Below are positions 1 to 7,633 of a stretch of 53,625 nt of DNA, piece by piece. Below the pieces are notes generated by a model, which did no database searches, had not been told where the DNA came from, and saw only the letters and a program-made list of their open reading frames with translations. The stretch's first letter is position 1. Each line of letters opens with the position of its first letter. A program made the translations under genes and the position numbers. Origin of the DNA: Betaproteobacteria bacterium Ga0077540 (GTDB taxonomy: Bacteria; Pseudomonadota; Gammaproteobacteria; Burkholderiales; Methylophilaceae); the NCBI GenBank assembly GCA_001464125.1, contig LNEP01000005.1, forward strand, positions 1 through 53,625, given 5' to 3'.

Positions 1-33
1 AATTTGTTGCTCTGTATATCTGCTCTTCTTCAT
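1..33 (-). CDS. IS3-family transposase OrfA, N-terminus (partial)
   Basis: Eleven codons, MKKSRYTEQQI, open at an ATG at 33-31 behind an AGGAG ribosome site (complement of 41-45) and run off the window. This N-terminus is typical of the HTH_Tnp_1 OrfA proteins of IS3-family elements, where OrfA binds the ends and fuses to OrfB by frameshifting to make the transposase. Only the first residues are visible, so the subgroup cannot be named. Confidence 0.7.
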   Translation of the reverse strand, partial: MKKSRYTEQQI

Positions 34-98
34 TTCGCCACTCCTAAAAGTGGACTTTATTTCAATTTAGATTGGTAGCGCAAGTGGGGAGCAGGTCA
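1..98 (-). mobile_element. IS3-family insertion sequence, left end only
   Basis: The terminal inverted repeat, read on the minus strand, begins TGACCTGCTCCCCA (complement of 85-98), an end type familiar from IS3-family elements. It is followed by an OrfA start at position 33. The rest of the element lies outside the window. To the right of 98 the interrupted host gene resumes. The few bases next to the end would be one copy of the target duplication; the other copy is out of view. Confidence 0.75.
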
Positions 99-1059
99 CC
101 GCAAACAAAACATAATCAGCACGACCTTTTTCTCCTTTGTGCTCTGTTGGCCATTCAGCAATGGCTAGATTCTTACCTTTTTCTGGCCTTGCTCCTTTTT
201 CATAGGTCATCTCTTGGCTATCGCACTCCCAACCAGCTTCGATTAGATGCTGATCAATCAGAATTCTCGTAAGTTCTTCATTTAAGACCAGTAATTGAGT
301 GGCTGTTTTTGATTTGGCAATCAGAGATGATTTTTGAGCTTGGAGAGTCTTTTCATCTTGTTCTTTTATTTGGGCCTGAAGAGCTTGAATCCGCTGCTCG
401 TATTCCTTTTGTTGTTGCTTGAGGGTTTCGTCATTATTTTCAGCTTGGGCTTTAAATACTCTGGACTCTTCATCCATTACATTCGCTAGTTGCTCATATT
501 CTGCTTTTTCTTTTGCGACGAGTTCATTTAATTGCTGGCTGTCTTCTAACTTGATATTAGCTTGAGTTAATTCATTTTTTAGTTGTGCAATTTGTACCTG
601 GAGTGCAGCTAGTTCTGCACTTGGATCTGTTGGTTGAATAAACGGACCAGGTTTGAAGTATTCTGTGTTTTTTCCAAATGCACGGTGAAACCATACAGCA
701 AGCGTTCTTGCGACTTTAAGAGCATCAAGGGCATCTTTGTGTTTGGTTTTGAATAGGTGGGTCGCCTTGTTTCCTTCCACGCGCAAAATATGAAACATTT
801 CACGAACAGTTGGCTCAAGCTTCAAATCACGATTAATACGATATAACAAATCTAATTGGGTGGTTTGGTCATCAAACTCAATACCACTTAAAACAGCAAT
901 TTGTTGCGCTAAAGCTTCACCAAGTTGGCGAAGTTTGATTAATGTGGTGTTGGGATCACTACTAAAATACTTTTCTGCAGACGAAGCCAACTCATAGAAA
1001 AGCGGTTCATGCTCTTCAAGAAAAGCAAAATTAGTCGTTTTTTGACTGATTGTTACCAA
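67..1059 (-). pseudogene. Type I restriction enzyme R subunit-like gene, cut by IS insertion
   Basis: The N-terminal third of an HsdR-like protein. Residues about 15-125 resemble the DUF4145 domain found in front of many type I R subunits, residues about 145-250 are a Gln/Glu-rich coiled coil, and from about 255 the HSDR_N nuclease domain begins (LIEAGWECDSQ, EKGARPEKGKNLAIAEWP, then ADYVLFA). Coding homology stops exactly at the IS end at 98/99, and the reading frame closes inside the IS at 67. The nuclease core and helicase are missing from this fragment, so it cannot restrict DNA by itself. The start is a TTG at 1059; no good Shine-Dalgarno decides it. It was probably the R gene of a type I system carried by the island whose other parts lie to the left. 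Domain assignment is by recalled family motifs. Confidence 0.75.
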
Positions 1060-1229
1060 TTGCTTCCCATTATTATTTAGTTTTGTTGTCCTGAATAATA
1101 AGGGAAAATAAAGTTAATGCGAAGTTAAAGTTTGGTCATCCACCACAATAGATGTTTTTAAATTAATTCCACTGCACCGCTACTTTCAGATAATAAGCAA
1201 ATGGATTCTCTTGCTAACTGCAATAGCAT

Positions 1230-1718
1230 CTAGTCAATTGGATTGAATGGCCTTCTAGTCCCATCGTTTAAGACCTCAATTCGTACCTTAACTCTGTCTG
1301 GCTCTTCACTAGGATAAGCATAGTAAACCAAAGCCGAGTCACCAATTTCGCTTTTCAGTCTTGTAGCTAACTCAATACCTTTTTTGTTAAAGCTAACCCA
1401 ATCAAAAGTTTGATAAATGGACTCATCTTTGAACCAAGGTTGACTGTCATAAAAGATTGCCCACTCTACAAAGTCACGCTCAAGCTGTTCACTCATTTTA
1501 ATGTCTGCAAACCAACCACTACCATCAGCGCAATTTGGGCCTACATAGCGCGTTTTATCTTCAGCTGACTTAACCCATGCCCATGGTGCCACACCAATGT
1601 CAGCAAATATCGTATAAGCAAGCTTCTCTGGGTTTGTATTTTCTTGATTGCAAATTTGATTCATTGACCTTAAATATTCTAGCAGGCCAATATGAATTGA
1701 AATTTGTTCGGCAGTCAT
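1230..1718 (-). CDS. Hypothetical protein, island gene A
   Basis: A 162-residue soluble protein I do not recognise. I choose the ATG at 1718; an in-frame TTG lies two codons upstream at 1724. It is rich in acidic and aromatic residues, has no membrane segment or signal peptide, and carries a central stretch with Trp and Cys (VAPWAWVKSAEDK, PNCADGSGWFADIK). Composition is AT-rich like the neighbouring island genes. The octamer AAACAGCC (minus strand) sits about 34 bases before the start, as it does near the starts of two other island genes. It is one of several same-strand singletons between the broken restriction gene and the integrase. A defence or immunity role would be a guess from location only. 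Confidence 0.6.
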   Translation of the reverse strand: MTAEQISIHIGLLEYLRSMNQICNQENTNPEKLAYTIFADIGVAPWAWVKSAEDKTRYVGPNCADGSGWFADIKMSEQLERDFVEWAIFYDSQPWFKDESIYQTFDWVSFNKKGIELATRLKSEIGDSALVYYAYPSEEPDRVKVRIEVLNDGTRRPFNPID

Positions 1719-1751
1719 TATCAAAGCTTAATAAACAATATTTTTAAAATA

Positions 1752-1759
1752 GGCTGTTT
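1752..1759 (-). promoter_or_regulatory. Shared upstream octamer AAACAGCC, copy 1
   Basis: AAACAGCC on the minus strand, followed by an AT-rich stretch leading to the start of the gene ending at 1230. The same octamer stands at 2380-2387 and 3890-3897 before other genes of this island. It may be an operator or part of a promoter. Confidence 0.3.
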
Positions 1760-1858
1760 GGGTGCGTACCAAAGTGGGAACTTCAAAATTACGTGATTTT
1801 TAACCCCCCTGTTTTGGCTCGCACTTTCGCTCGTACTTTTATTATATTTAATTACTTT

Positions 1859-2356
1859 TTAGATACTATCTGATAAATAATGCAATTGTTTGCGAACAAA
1901 TCCAAATGGTTCGAGTTGGATTGCCTGTTCATTTTTATCCAGCATAATCTTTGCATCAAATAGCGCGTTTTTAACTGACAAAATTACTTGAGCACTATCA
2001 AACTCAAACTGCTTAATTTTAGATAAGCTTAGATTAGCGTTTGTTGGCAAAGATGAATTATAGACAATCTTATCTGGCATGTTCCAAACGATTGTTGATA
2101 ACCCATGATTAACACTGACTCCTTGTGACTCACCGATACAGCCTGCTTCACCACAAACACAAGTCACGATATTAAAACTACCCGAACTTTTGAGACTGGC
2201 TATCAGTTCTGAAAGGTCTATTACGTTTTCGGGTGAAATGTTTATACCGTTAATCAGCACAGAAAACTTGAGCAAGTGTGCGCCGGGAACTGATGCAGTT
2301 CCTTTCGGCAAAAGTGCGAACTTTAGTTCTAAATGATCAAAGCTATTTGATTCCAT
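1859..2356 (-). CDS. Hypothetical protein with CxCGxxGC motif, island gene B
   Basis: A 165-residue protein of unknown family, with no signal peptide or membrane span. The visible landmark is a short cysteine motif, TCVCGEAGCIG, at about residues 65-75, followed by a conserved-looking VSVNHG stretch; a metal site or a structural disulfide is possible but there are only three cysteines. The start ATG at 2356 lacks a clear Shine-Dalgarno. Upstream lie the shared AAACAGCC octamer and a 14-base sequence (plus strand TATTATTTAGTTTT, 2364-2377) that also occurs before the restriction-gene remnant (1071-1084). This points to a common regulatory or recombinational history of the island genes. Confidence 0.6.
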   Translation of the reverse strand: MESNSFDHLELKFALLPKGTASVPGAHLLKFSVLINGINISPENVIDLSELIASLKSSGSFNIVTCVCGEAGCIGESQGVSVNHGLSTIVWNMPDKIVYNSSLPTNANLSLSKIKQFEFDSAQVILSVKNALFDAKIMLDKNEQAIQLEPFGFVRKQLHYLSDSI

Positions 2357-2697
2357 TTGTTTATATTATTTAGTTTTTTGGCTGTTTTGGTGATTGCACT
2401 GCTCTAACTTAAAACTTAGTGCTTTTCTGCATTTGACTTAACCTTCATCTGTCTTTACAGCTTCTGTTAGAATCGGCATGAGTGGAGTAATTGAGTCCAG
2501 ACTCCCGATAATATGCAGGAGCTTTTTTTGTACCTACACTGAATAATAACTTCCTACCATTTGTCTTACTTCCTCATGTTTGAATAACTAATAAATTCGT
2601 TCCCTCGGCATCAATACCTCAGTTTAGTTTAATTAAGCTATAACATTGTCTCTCAAAGTGTGAGTATTTGTTGGCAGTTCATGGATAAGAAAACACA
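2357..2697. other. Gene-free stretch in the island
   Basis: About 340 AT-rich bases without a convincing reading frame. It holds the shared octamer (2380-2387, minus strand) and a weak hairpin with a run of T on the plus strand (CTCC, then GGAG followed by CTTTTTTT, about 2492-2529) that could be a poor terminator. I see nothing else. Confidence 0.4.
2380..2387 (-). promoter_or_regulatory. Shared upstream octamer AAACAGCC, copy 2
   Basis: Identical octamer about 24 bases before the start codon at 2356, followed by an A-rich tract and a TAATAT that could serve as a -10 element. Confidence 0.3.
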
Positions 2698-3732
2698 TTA
2701 ATCTCTTTTAATAACATCTCTTGCATGAATCCATGAAAGATTTCCATGACCTGCAATTTCAAATCCACTGACGCTACCATCAATATACTTATAATTTTCT
2801 TTAGATATTTTCAATTCTGCACTTTCATTGATTAAATAATCATTTGAAAGAATCCAAGCCTTGTTGGTAATTTTTGAAACAATATCTTCAGGTTTTTTTA
2901 AATGGTCTGAAACTCGCGTTTCCCAATCAGGCAAAACACCATGTTGATCAAAATATGACTTTACTTCGTCTTTCTTAGATACTTCATGCTGAAAGATTCT
3001 TCCAATTGAAGTAATGTTATTTAAAAATTCAACTTTAAATGATTGCAAGGGTTTGTTTAGATAATAATTTGATAACCCGACTATAAATATGCAACAAAAA
3101 TTATCGAATAAATCTTTATGTTTAACAATTATTTTTGTAAGTAACTTAATATCTGAATTAGGTAAGTCATTGTAAAAATAATAACTTATCCAAGATAAAA
3201 CTATATTATCAATAAATCTGGATTGCTCTTTTTTATAGAAGTCCGCAATCATATTAGAATGCGAAACTAAATCTTGCGGTTTATTGTGAAGGATACTCTT
3301 TAACATTATTGATATATTGCTAATCGAATTGAATTTAGGATGGTCGAGAATTGCAACTTTTGCTGCAATACGACACTTATTAAACTTAATAATATTGAAT
3401 TTTCCCTCAAGAGTTCTTGATTTATACATGCAAGATTGAATATCTCGTTCAACATTCTGTATAAAAACTTTGTAGAGTTGCCCCTTGGAATCAAAACCGA
3501 AAGGATTAAGAGGGCCATTTAGAGACCCCGTCCCTTGTCGATAAAGTTCACAACCAATTCCGACTCCTGAGTGATGACAAAAAAAATGTGATTCATTAGG
3601 TACTAATCTTTTGGATTTAAATACTTTTTGGAGGCATTCTGGGCAGACTAGTTTTAGTTTGTTAGTTTGACCATAAGAAACTTTAGATGCCAAATAAAGC
3701 TTTCCATCCACTAAGCTCTTTGCATATTCCAA
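2698..3732 (-). CDS. CoiA-like N-terminal zinc-binding protein, function unknown
   Basis: A 344-residue protein. Its N-terminus (LEYAKSLVDGKLYLAS, then LVCPECLQKVF and ESHFFCHHS) resembles the start of CoiA-type proteins: a beta hairpin, a CPxC pair and a later His/Cys pair that would make a zinc ribbon. The remaining 270 residues are Lys/Ile/Asn-rich and mostly helical, and I do not recognise the PD-(D/E)xK nuclease core of classical CoiA, so no enzymatic activity is claimed. The start is a TTG at 3732, supported by AGGGG about seven bases upstream. The low GC of this gene compared with the chromosome right of 11 kb fits recent transfer. A small frame (3711-3863) overlaps its start. Confidence 0.6.
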   Translation of the reverse strand: MEYAKSLVDGKLYLASKVSYGQTNKLKLVCPECLQKVFKSKRLVPNESHFFCHHSGVGIGCELYRQGTGSLNGPLNPFGFDSKGQLYKVFIQNVERDIQSCMYKSRTLEGKFNIIKFNKCRIAAKVAILDHPKFNSISNISIMLKSILHNKPQDLVSHSNMIADFYKKEQSRFIDNIVLSWISYYFYNDLPNSDIKLLTKIIVKHKDLFDNFCCIFIVGLSNYYLNKPLQSFKVEFLNNITSIGRIFQHEVSKKDEVKSYFDQHGVLPDWETRVSDHLKKPEDIVSKITNKAWILSNDYLINESAELKISKENYKYIDGSVSGFEIAGHGNLSWIHARDVIKRD

Positions 3733-3863
3733 TTTAACCCCTGCCTTAGCTCTAATTGAATCGTAAACCTTAATAAGATAGCTTGAGCACTGGAGAATGC
3801 TGAAACGCCATCTGACATAAGTGCAATCCCAAATTTAATATTTTCAAGTTTGTCCATGTTCAT
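3711..3863 (-). CDS. Possible 50-residue leader protein overlapping the CoiA-like gene
   Basis: An ATG frame of 50 codons opens at 3863 (MNMDKLENIKFGIALMSDG) and ends at a TAG inside the following gene, overlapping its TTG start by 22 bases. The shared octamer AAACAGCC lies about 27 bases upstream, at the same kind of place as before two other island genes, which argues that translation of this transcript really starts here. There is no obvious Shine-Dalgarno. It could be a translationally coupled small protein, or the true N-terminus of the next gene separated by a one-base frameshift near 3770-3790. I recognise no family. Confidence 0.35.
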   Translation of the reverse strand: MNMDKLENIKFGIALMSDGVSAFSSAQAILLRFTIQLELRQGLNWNMQRA

Positions 3864-3889
3864 TTATTTGGTTTTATTAATTTAATAAA

Positions 3890-3897
3890 GGCTGTTT
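3890..3897 (-). promoter_or_regulatory. Shared upstream octamer AAACAGCC, copy 3
   Basis: Third copy of the island octamer, about 27 bases before the ATG at 3863, followed by AT-rich sequence containing TTAATAA. Confidence 0.3.
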
Positions 3898-3959
3898 TCA
3901 TTTGAACCATATCTCAAACCAACTTAATTTAAATCATGTGTTTAGCAATGGAAATTTAT

Positions 3960-5327
3960 TTAACTTGATACTTTCTTAACGATACGAAGATTTGTCATTT
4001 CGGGTGAAAACTTAATCTGAGCTTGTTCTAGTATCCAAGTTTCTATTTTTTCATGCCACATCCGCAATAAATCCAATGGACGACGACGATAATGCTTTTC
4101 AGCAATTGCACTTGGCTTCTGCCCCATAATCTGGGCCACTATTCCCTCTGGAACTTCAATCCATTCAGCAAGTGAGCCGAAAGACCGTCTAAGTCCATGA
4201 ACTGATAAGTCTGGCAATCCTGCAGCATTTAATGCCCTCTTATGTGCTTGTTTAGGCTCCTCAATGTGTCCAGTTGCAGCTGAAAGACTAGAAAAAACCC
4301 ACTCATTACGCTTTGGAAGAGATCTCAATAAATTTGCAACATATTGAGTTAATGGAATTGTTCTTTCACCTTCCACCTTATCTCGTATTGTCATACTTAA
4401 CCATTTAAAATCGACGTCAACCCATCGTAATTCTGCAAGTTCTCGTCGTCTTGCACCTGTGAGTAATAATGATTGAAGATATGCAGATTGAATGGGGTTT
4501 TGGATGCGTGCAACTGCAGAAAACCATAAAGCTAACTGCTCGCGCTGCAGACAATCACCTTTTTTCGCATTACTGCTGGGCAGTTCATCACGCACTTGCC
4601 GAGCTGAACAAGCTCCGTTGGGTATCAATCCAGTGTACTCATCTTGCGAGTTACACCAGCTAACAAAACCAGATAGCAAACGAAAGGCTAATGCTGCACG
4701 TGTAGGTCTAGTTTCAGCTTCCTTTGCAAGCCACACAGCAATCCGTGTTGCATTTAAATCTGACAGTCGAACATTGAGTAGTGATGCTAAAGGTCCGGCC
4801 TCTGTTAAGCCCTTACCACGTAACTTTTTAACCCCACCCGGATGAGCAATATTTTGATGGTCTCTTATACTCCACTCACTCCAACGTTTACGACGAGCCT
4901 CTATATAGATTGGCCATACCTTGCCAAGCGTTAGCGAGTCTTGTTTTTCTTGAATTATTTTAGCCTCTAATTCAGCTTTTCTTGATTGCACTTTAGCCTC
5001 ATCTTTAGCGATTTGATCTGCTTTGACTTGGCGAGGATCTATACCTCTGTTAGTCATTGCCTTTAAACTAACCGCTTCAGCACGTGCTTCAGAAATGCTG
5101 TAATTACTAATATTACCAATAGTGATTCGGATAGTTTTGTTATTAAGTGAAGTTTCAAATATATATGACTTTGCTCCTTTGGATGTAACACGCAAACCAA
5201 ACCCAACAGTTTTAGCATCCCAATATATAGACTGAGCTTTACCTTCAACACATTCAAATGATGCTACAGCTTCCCAGGTGAAGTTTTTTTTCTTGGGTTT
5301 TATTTCGTTTGAAGCATGATTAGTCAT
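3960..5327 (-). CDS. P4-type tyrosine recombinase (island integrase)
   Basis: A 455-residue phage/island integrase that would catalyse site-specific insertion and excision at a tRNA gene. N-terminal DUF4102 arm-binding domain about 25-100 (IYWDAKTVGFGLRV), a charged linker, core-binding domain about 135-230, and catalytic domain about 255-420. Visible catalytic residues are R293 (TGARRREL), K318 region (IRDKVEGERTIPL), H377 and R380 (HGLRR), and Y413 (EKHYRRR). The residue that is normally His or Trp in the fifth active-site position reads Gln (IMGQKPSA, Q403), which may lower activity. The gene runs away from the att scar at 5486-5535, with its start 160 bases from it, a usual layout for island integrases. 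Frame is intact over full family length. Confidence 0.93.
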   Translation of the reverse strand: MTNHASNEIKPKKKNFTWEAVASFECVEGKAQSIYWDAKTVGFGLRVTSKGAKSYIFETSLNNKTIRITIGNISNYSISEARAEAVSLKAMTNRGIDPRQVKADQIAKDEAKVQSRKAELEAKIIQEKQDSLTLGKVWPIYIEARRKRWSEWSIRDHQNIAHPGGVKKLRGKGLTEAGPLASLLNVRLSDLNATRIAVWLAKEAETRPTRAALAFRLLSGFVSWCNSQDEYTGLIPNGACSARQVRDELPSSNAKKGDCLQREQLALWFSAVARIQNPIQSAYLQSLLLTGARRRELAELRWVDVDFKWLSMTIRDKVEGERTIPLTQYVANLLRSLPKRNEWVFSSLSAATGHIEEPKQAHKRALNAAGLPDLSVHGLRRSFGSLAEWIEVPEGIVAQIMGQKPSAIAEKHYRRRPLDLLRMWHEKIETWILEQAQIKFSPEMTNLRIVKKVSS

Positions 5328-5340
5328 TTTGAGTCACTTC

Positions 5341-5360
5341 ATGTAGGGGCTATGTAGGGG
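5341..5360. repeat. Direct repeat ATGTAGGGG x2 upstream of the integrase
   Basis: ATGTAGGGG occurs at 5341-5349 and 5352-5360, 11 bases apart (one helical turn), between the integrase start and the att scar. Such paired repeats are typical of integrase arm-type sites or AlpA/Xis binding sites; which one is not decidable here. Confidence 0.4.
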
Positions 5361-5485
5361 AATTATAGCAACATGAAGATATATTAATCAACATTAGAAA
5401 ATTATAATATTTAAATAACTATATGTTTTATATATAATTTATTTATTTTACAAACAAAAATCAACACTAATAAATACAATTACAT

Positions 5486-5535
5486 CAGGATTCATAATCC
5501 TGGGGTCGAGGGTTCAAGTCCCTCTTTCACCACCA
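5486..5535 (+). repeat. tRNA 3' half (anticodon CAT), attachment-site scar
   Basis: Fifty bases fold as the 3' half of a tRNA: anticodon arm CAGGA/TCCTG with loop TTCATAA (anticodon CAT, Met or the Ile2 type), variable GGGTC, T arm GAGGG/CCCTC with loop TTCAAGT, acceptor strand TTTCACC, then ACCA. No matching 5' half (expected GGTGAAA and a D arm) precedes it; AT-rich DNA does. This is what remains at the far end of an element that inserted in a tRNA gene by crossover near the anticodon. The whole tRNA should lie to the left of the window. The integrase next door supports this. Confidence 0.85.
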
Positions 5536-5541
5536 ATAAAG

Positions 5542-5574
5542 ACGCCCCTTTCGAGAGATTGGGGCGTTTTTCTT
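5542..5574 (+). terminator. Rho-independent terminator after the tRNA scar
   Basis: ACGCCCC (5542-5548) pairs with GGGGCGT (5561-5567) and is followed by TTTTCTTT. It lies where the native tRNA terminator should be, so the DNA just right of 5535 was probably the original downstream flank of the tRNA. Confidence 0.8.
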
Positions 5575-5647
5575 TGTGTTACTTTCTCATTAATTTTATA
5601 TTTAAATCCAGCTCTTTAACCACTTCAAATTATGTGAGGTAATTATT

Positions 5648-5830
5648 ATGGATATCGATAGAATCATTAGAATGAAAGAACTAACAAGTATCGTAGGTCT
5701 TTCAAGATCTACTATTTACAGACTAATTCAAGAGGATAAATTTCCTAAGCAAATTCACTTATCAGTCCGCACTGCAGGTTGGAGGCTTAGTGTAATTAAT
5801 GAGTGGATAAATCAGAAAGAAACTATTTAG
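5648..5830 (+). CDS. alpA: AlpA-family regulator
   Basis: A 60-residue DNA-binding protein of the AlpA/phage_AlpA type: MKELTSIVGLSRSTIYRLI is a MerR-like helix-turn-helix, followed by the usual beta-wing with FPKQIHLS and a Trp-containing WRLSVINEWI end. Such proteins control excision and integrase expression in P4-like islands. A Shine-Dalgarno GAGG lies about eight bases before the ATG. It stands to the right of the att scar, so it either belongs to a second, decayed element between here and the tRNA-Phe-like scars or was left behind after a rearrangement. No integrase accompanies it on this side. Confidence 0.85.
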   Translation: MDIDRIIRMKELTSIVGLSRSTIYRLIQEDKFPKQIHLSVRTAGWRLSVINEWINQKETI

Positions 5831-5903
5831 AAATACAGAGAACATCACAAACCAAAACAGTTGGTAGCGTGATTGAATTAGTAGGTGTCAAACCAATTGA
5901 CCA

Positions 5904-5984
5904 ATTAAAATCCGCGTGTCGGCAGTTCGATTCTGCCCCCGGCCACCAGCATTTAGAAAGCTCACAGCAATGTGGGCTTTTTTA
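5904..5984 (+). repeat. tRNA-Phe-like 3' end plus terminator, copy A
   Basis: A headless tRNA 3' end: TAAAATCCGCGTGTC, T arm GGCAG/CTGCC with loop TTCGATT (5921-5937), acceptor strand CCCGGCC and ACCA (5945-5948). The segment through the T arm matches what I know of betaproteobacterial tRNA-Phe. It is followed by AGCATTTAGAAAG and a terminator hairpin ending in TTTTTTA (5957-5984). Copies B (about 8500-8540) and C (10699-10763) resemble it, C including the terminator. Interpreted as an attachment-site scar. Confidence 0.7.
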
Positions 5985-6024
5985 TTGACCTCTAGTCAAC
6001 TCACCACAATAACCGGCAAGTCTT

Positions 6025-7038
6025 CTACCACAGATACCCAATACTGAATAACAAGGTTTTATCGGTGCGTTTTCTTCCTTCGGCAGGCAAATTAGCATAG
6101 TCAACATTTAGCTGGGTAGATGCATTTAAATTGTTTGCAATCGGCACACGCAAGCCCGTTTTGCTAAATACCAGAGTGTTTTCAACATCTTCCATGCTAA
6201 CTAGAATCTCATGTTGGTGAAAAAACTTAACCTTATTAAAAACCAGTTGATCGTATTTGAGCGCCCAACGGCCACTTGAATATCTATCATCCTCGGCTTG
6301 TTTAAAGTCTGTACTGATATAGTTAACGCCCGCTTCAACAGATAAATTTAGACTTTCTGTCTCATACACCTGATACCCTGAACCAATACCAGCACTTGAC
6401 CTGAGATTAATATCGCGAAATTTATCGTTCTCAAGTGCGCCAGTTGCGTATAGATATAACTGTTTGTTTAGAAAGTGGTCGTATTGCGTATAGCCTTTGC
6501 TGTTAAATGCAGTACTTTCGTTGTTTGCACTGGCTCTGTTTGCAAAGGCTCCGATGGTGTATCGATTTTGCTTGGTGCGTGCAACGCCTTCCACATCAAA
6601 TCTTATTTGGCTGTTATCGGTATTCCCAGAGGTAGCAGCACCACCTACATTGGCATAACCTGACCAATCAACGCCATGACCAGATACTGCTGCACTTGGA
6701 TTAATGTAGGCTAAATCCTTTAAATCGATGTCTGTGTTGGTATTTAAGCCAGTGAGATTCACTATTGCTCGGCCATCTTCAGCGGCTTGAATTTCACCGT
6801 TAAAACTTGTGTCATTCGCCAACATCACTTTTACGGGTTTGTCGGTGCTTAGGCTGGAAATATCTGGCCAATTAATATTAATTTCTCCTGCGTATTGCGT
6901 TTGAAAGACCAATTTGTCGGTCTCTTTTTTGACGACGGTCCCAGAGAGGATATCGCCATTTTTAAGTTTGACGGTATCAGCGACTGCTGGGGTATTGAAT
7001 AGTATGGATATGGTGGCAATGGTTTGAATAAGTCTCAT
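6025..7038 (-). CDS. DUF481 outer-membrane beta-barrel protein (YdiY-like)
   Basis: An outer-membrane protein of the DUF481/YdiY salt-induced porin-like family, 337 residues from the ATG at 7038. That start is chosen because AGGGAG precedes it and because it opens a clean signal peptide (MRLIQTIATISILFNTPAVA, cleavage before DTV); the frame also extends 12 codons upstream. After the signal come SH3-like beta repeats (KLKNGDILSGTVV, ITWP-like INWPDISSLSTD) and from about residue 125 a barrel of about ten amphipathic strands (NVGGAATSGNTDNSQIRF) ending in the terminal aromatic FSIGYLW recognised by the BAM machine. Role of the family is not settled. It stands alone, convergent to the AlpA segment. 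Confidence 0.85.
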   Translation of the reverse strand: MRLIQTIATISILFNTPAVADTVKLKNGDILSGTVVKKETDKLVFQTQYAGEININWPDISSLSTDKPVKVMLANDTSFNGEIQAAEDGRAIVNLTGLNTNTDIDLKDLAYINPSAAVSGHGVDWSGYANVGGAATSGNTDNSQIRFDVEGVARTKQNRYTIGAFANRASANNESTAFNSKGYTQYDHFLNKQLYLYATGALENDKFRDINLRSSAGIGSGYQVYETESLNLSVEAGVNYISTDFKQAEDDRYSSGRWALKYDQLVFNKVKFFHQHEILVSMEDVENTLVFSKTGLRVPIANNLNASTQLNVDYANLPAEGRKRTDKTLLFSIGYLW

Positions 7039-7633
7039 TGATCTCCCTAAAATGAATGATGTTAAACAATGCACATAGATAAATCTTGATGTGCAGTTTT
7101 GATGGGGACTTAGTTTTTAATGGGCGGCGATTTGACCGAGAATAGGAAAGAAAACTGACCTTCCTATTTACATGACTGCATTGATGTTTAAAAGTTTAGA
7201 AAGATTTAAAAGCGTGGGTAGCCCTGTAATCAAATATCTCGCTAGTTAATGATTAAGGTTGCTGTAGGAAATGGAATGTTTAGCGTGACTATGTAACTGT
7301 CAGGCTTTTTTGTATCTACTTTAAGTTTTCAAAGCCGAGAAAATGAACTGCAACCCCTCTTCTATCTTGCTTAAATTCTAATCGCTTAATTGTCGATAAA
7401 ATATCAACTATGGTTATTTATTAACATATAAATTACATCCGTAAATTTTATTTTAAAATATTTGTCTTTTAAATCATTTAGTTACACATTTACTTTGCGC
7501 GATAAGTTCTGGCGCATTATCTGCTTTAGCATACATAACACTAATATTCCTTAGTTGCACAAGTCAGCACGTGTAGATTTAACTTTATAAAAATCGGTTA
7601 AATCAAACGTTAAGCCTGAAGAGGTGAATGATA
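7039..7633. other. Intergenic region between two divergent genes
   Basis: About 590 AT-rich bases that must hold the promoters of the genes at 6025-7038 (minus) and 7634-8446 (plus). Visible structure: a perfect 8-base inverted repeat AATAGGAA/TTCCTATT with a 12-base loop (7141-7168), and AATGTTTAGCGTG (7275-7287), which recurs exactly at 10801-10813. A 25-codon ATG frame at 7172-7249 has no ribosome site and I do not call it. Confidence 0.5.

Noticed and set aside
5850..5900. D-arm-like sequence AGTTGGTAG before scar A
   Set aside because: Spacing to the T arm is wrong and acceptor strand pairing is absent, so there is no intact tRNA here.
7172..7249. Possible 25-residue small protein
   Set aside because: No ribosome site, no recognisable motif, in an AT-rich intergenic region.
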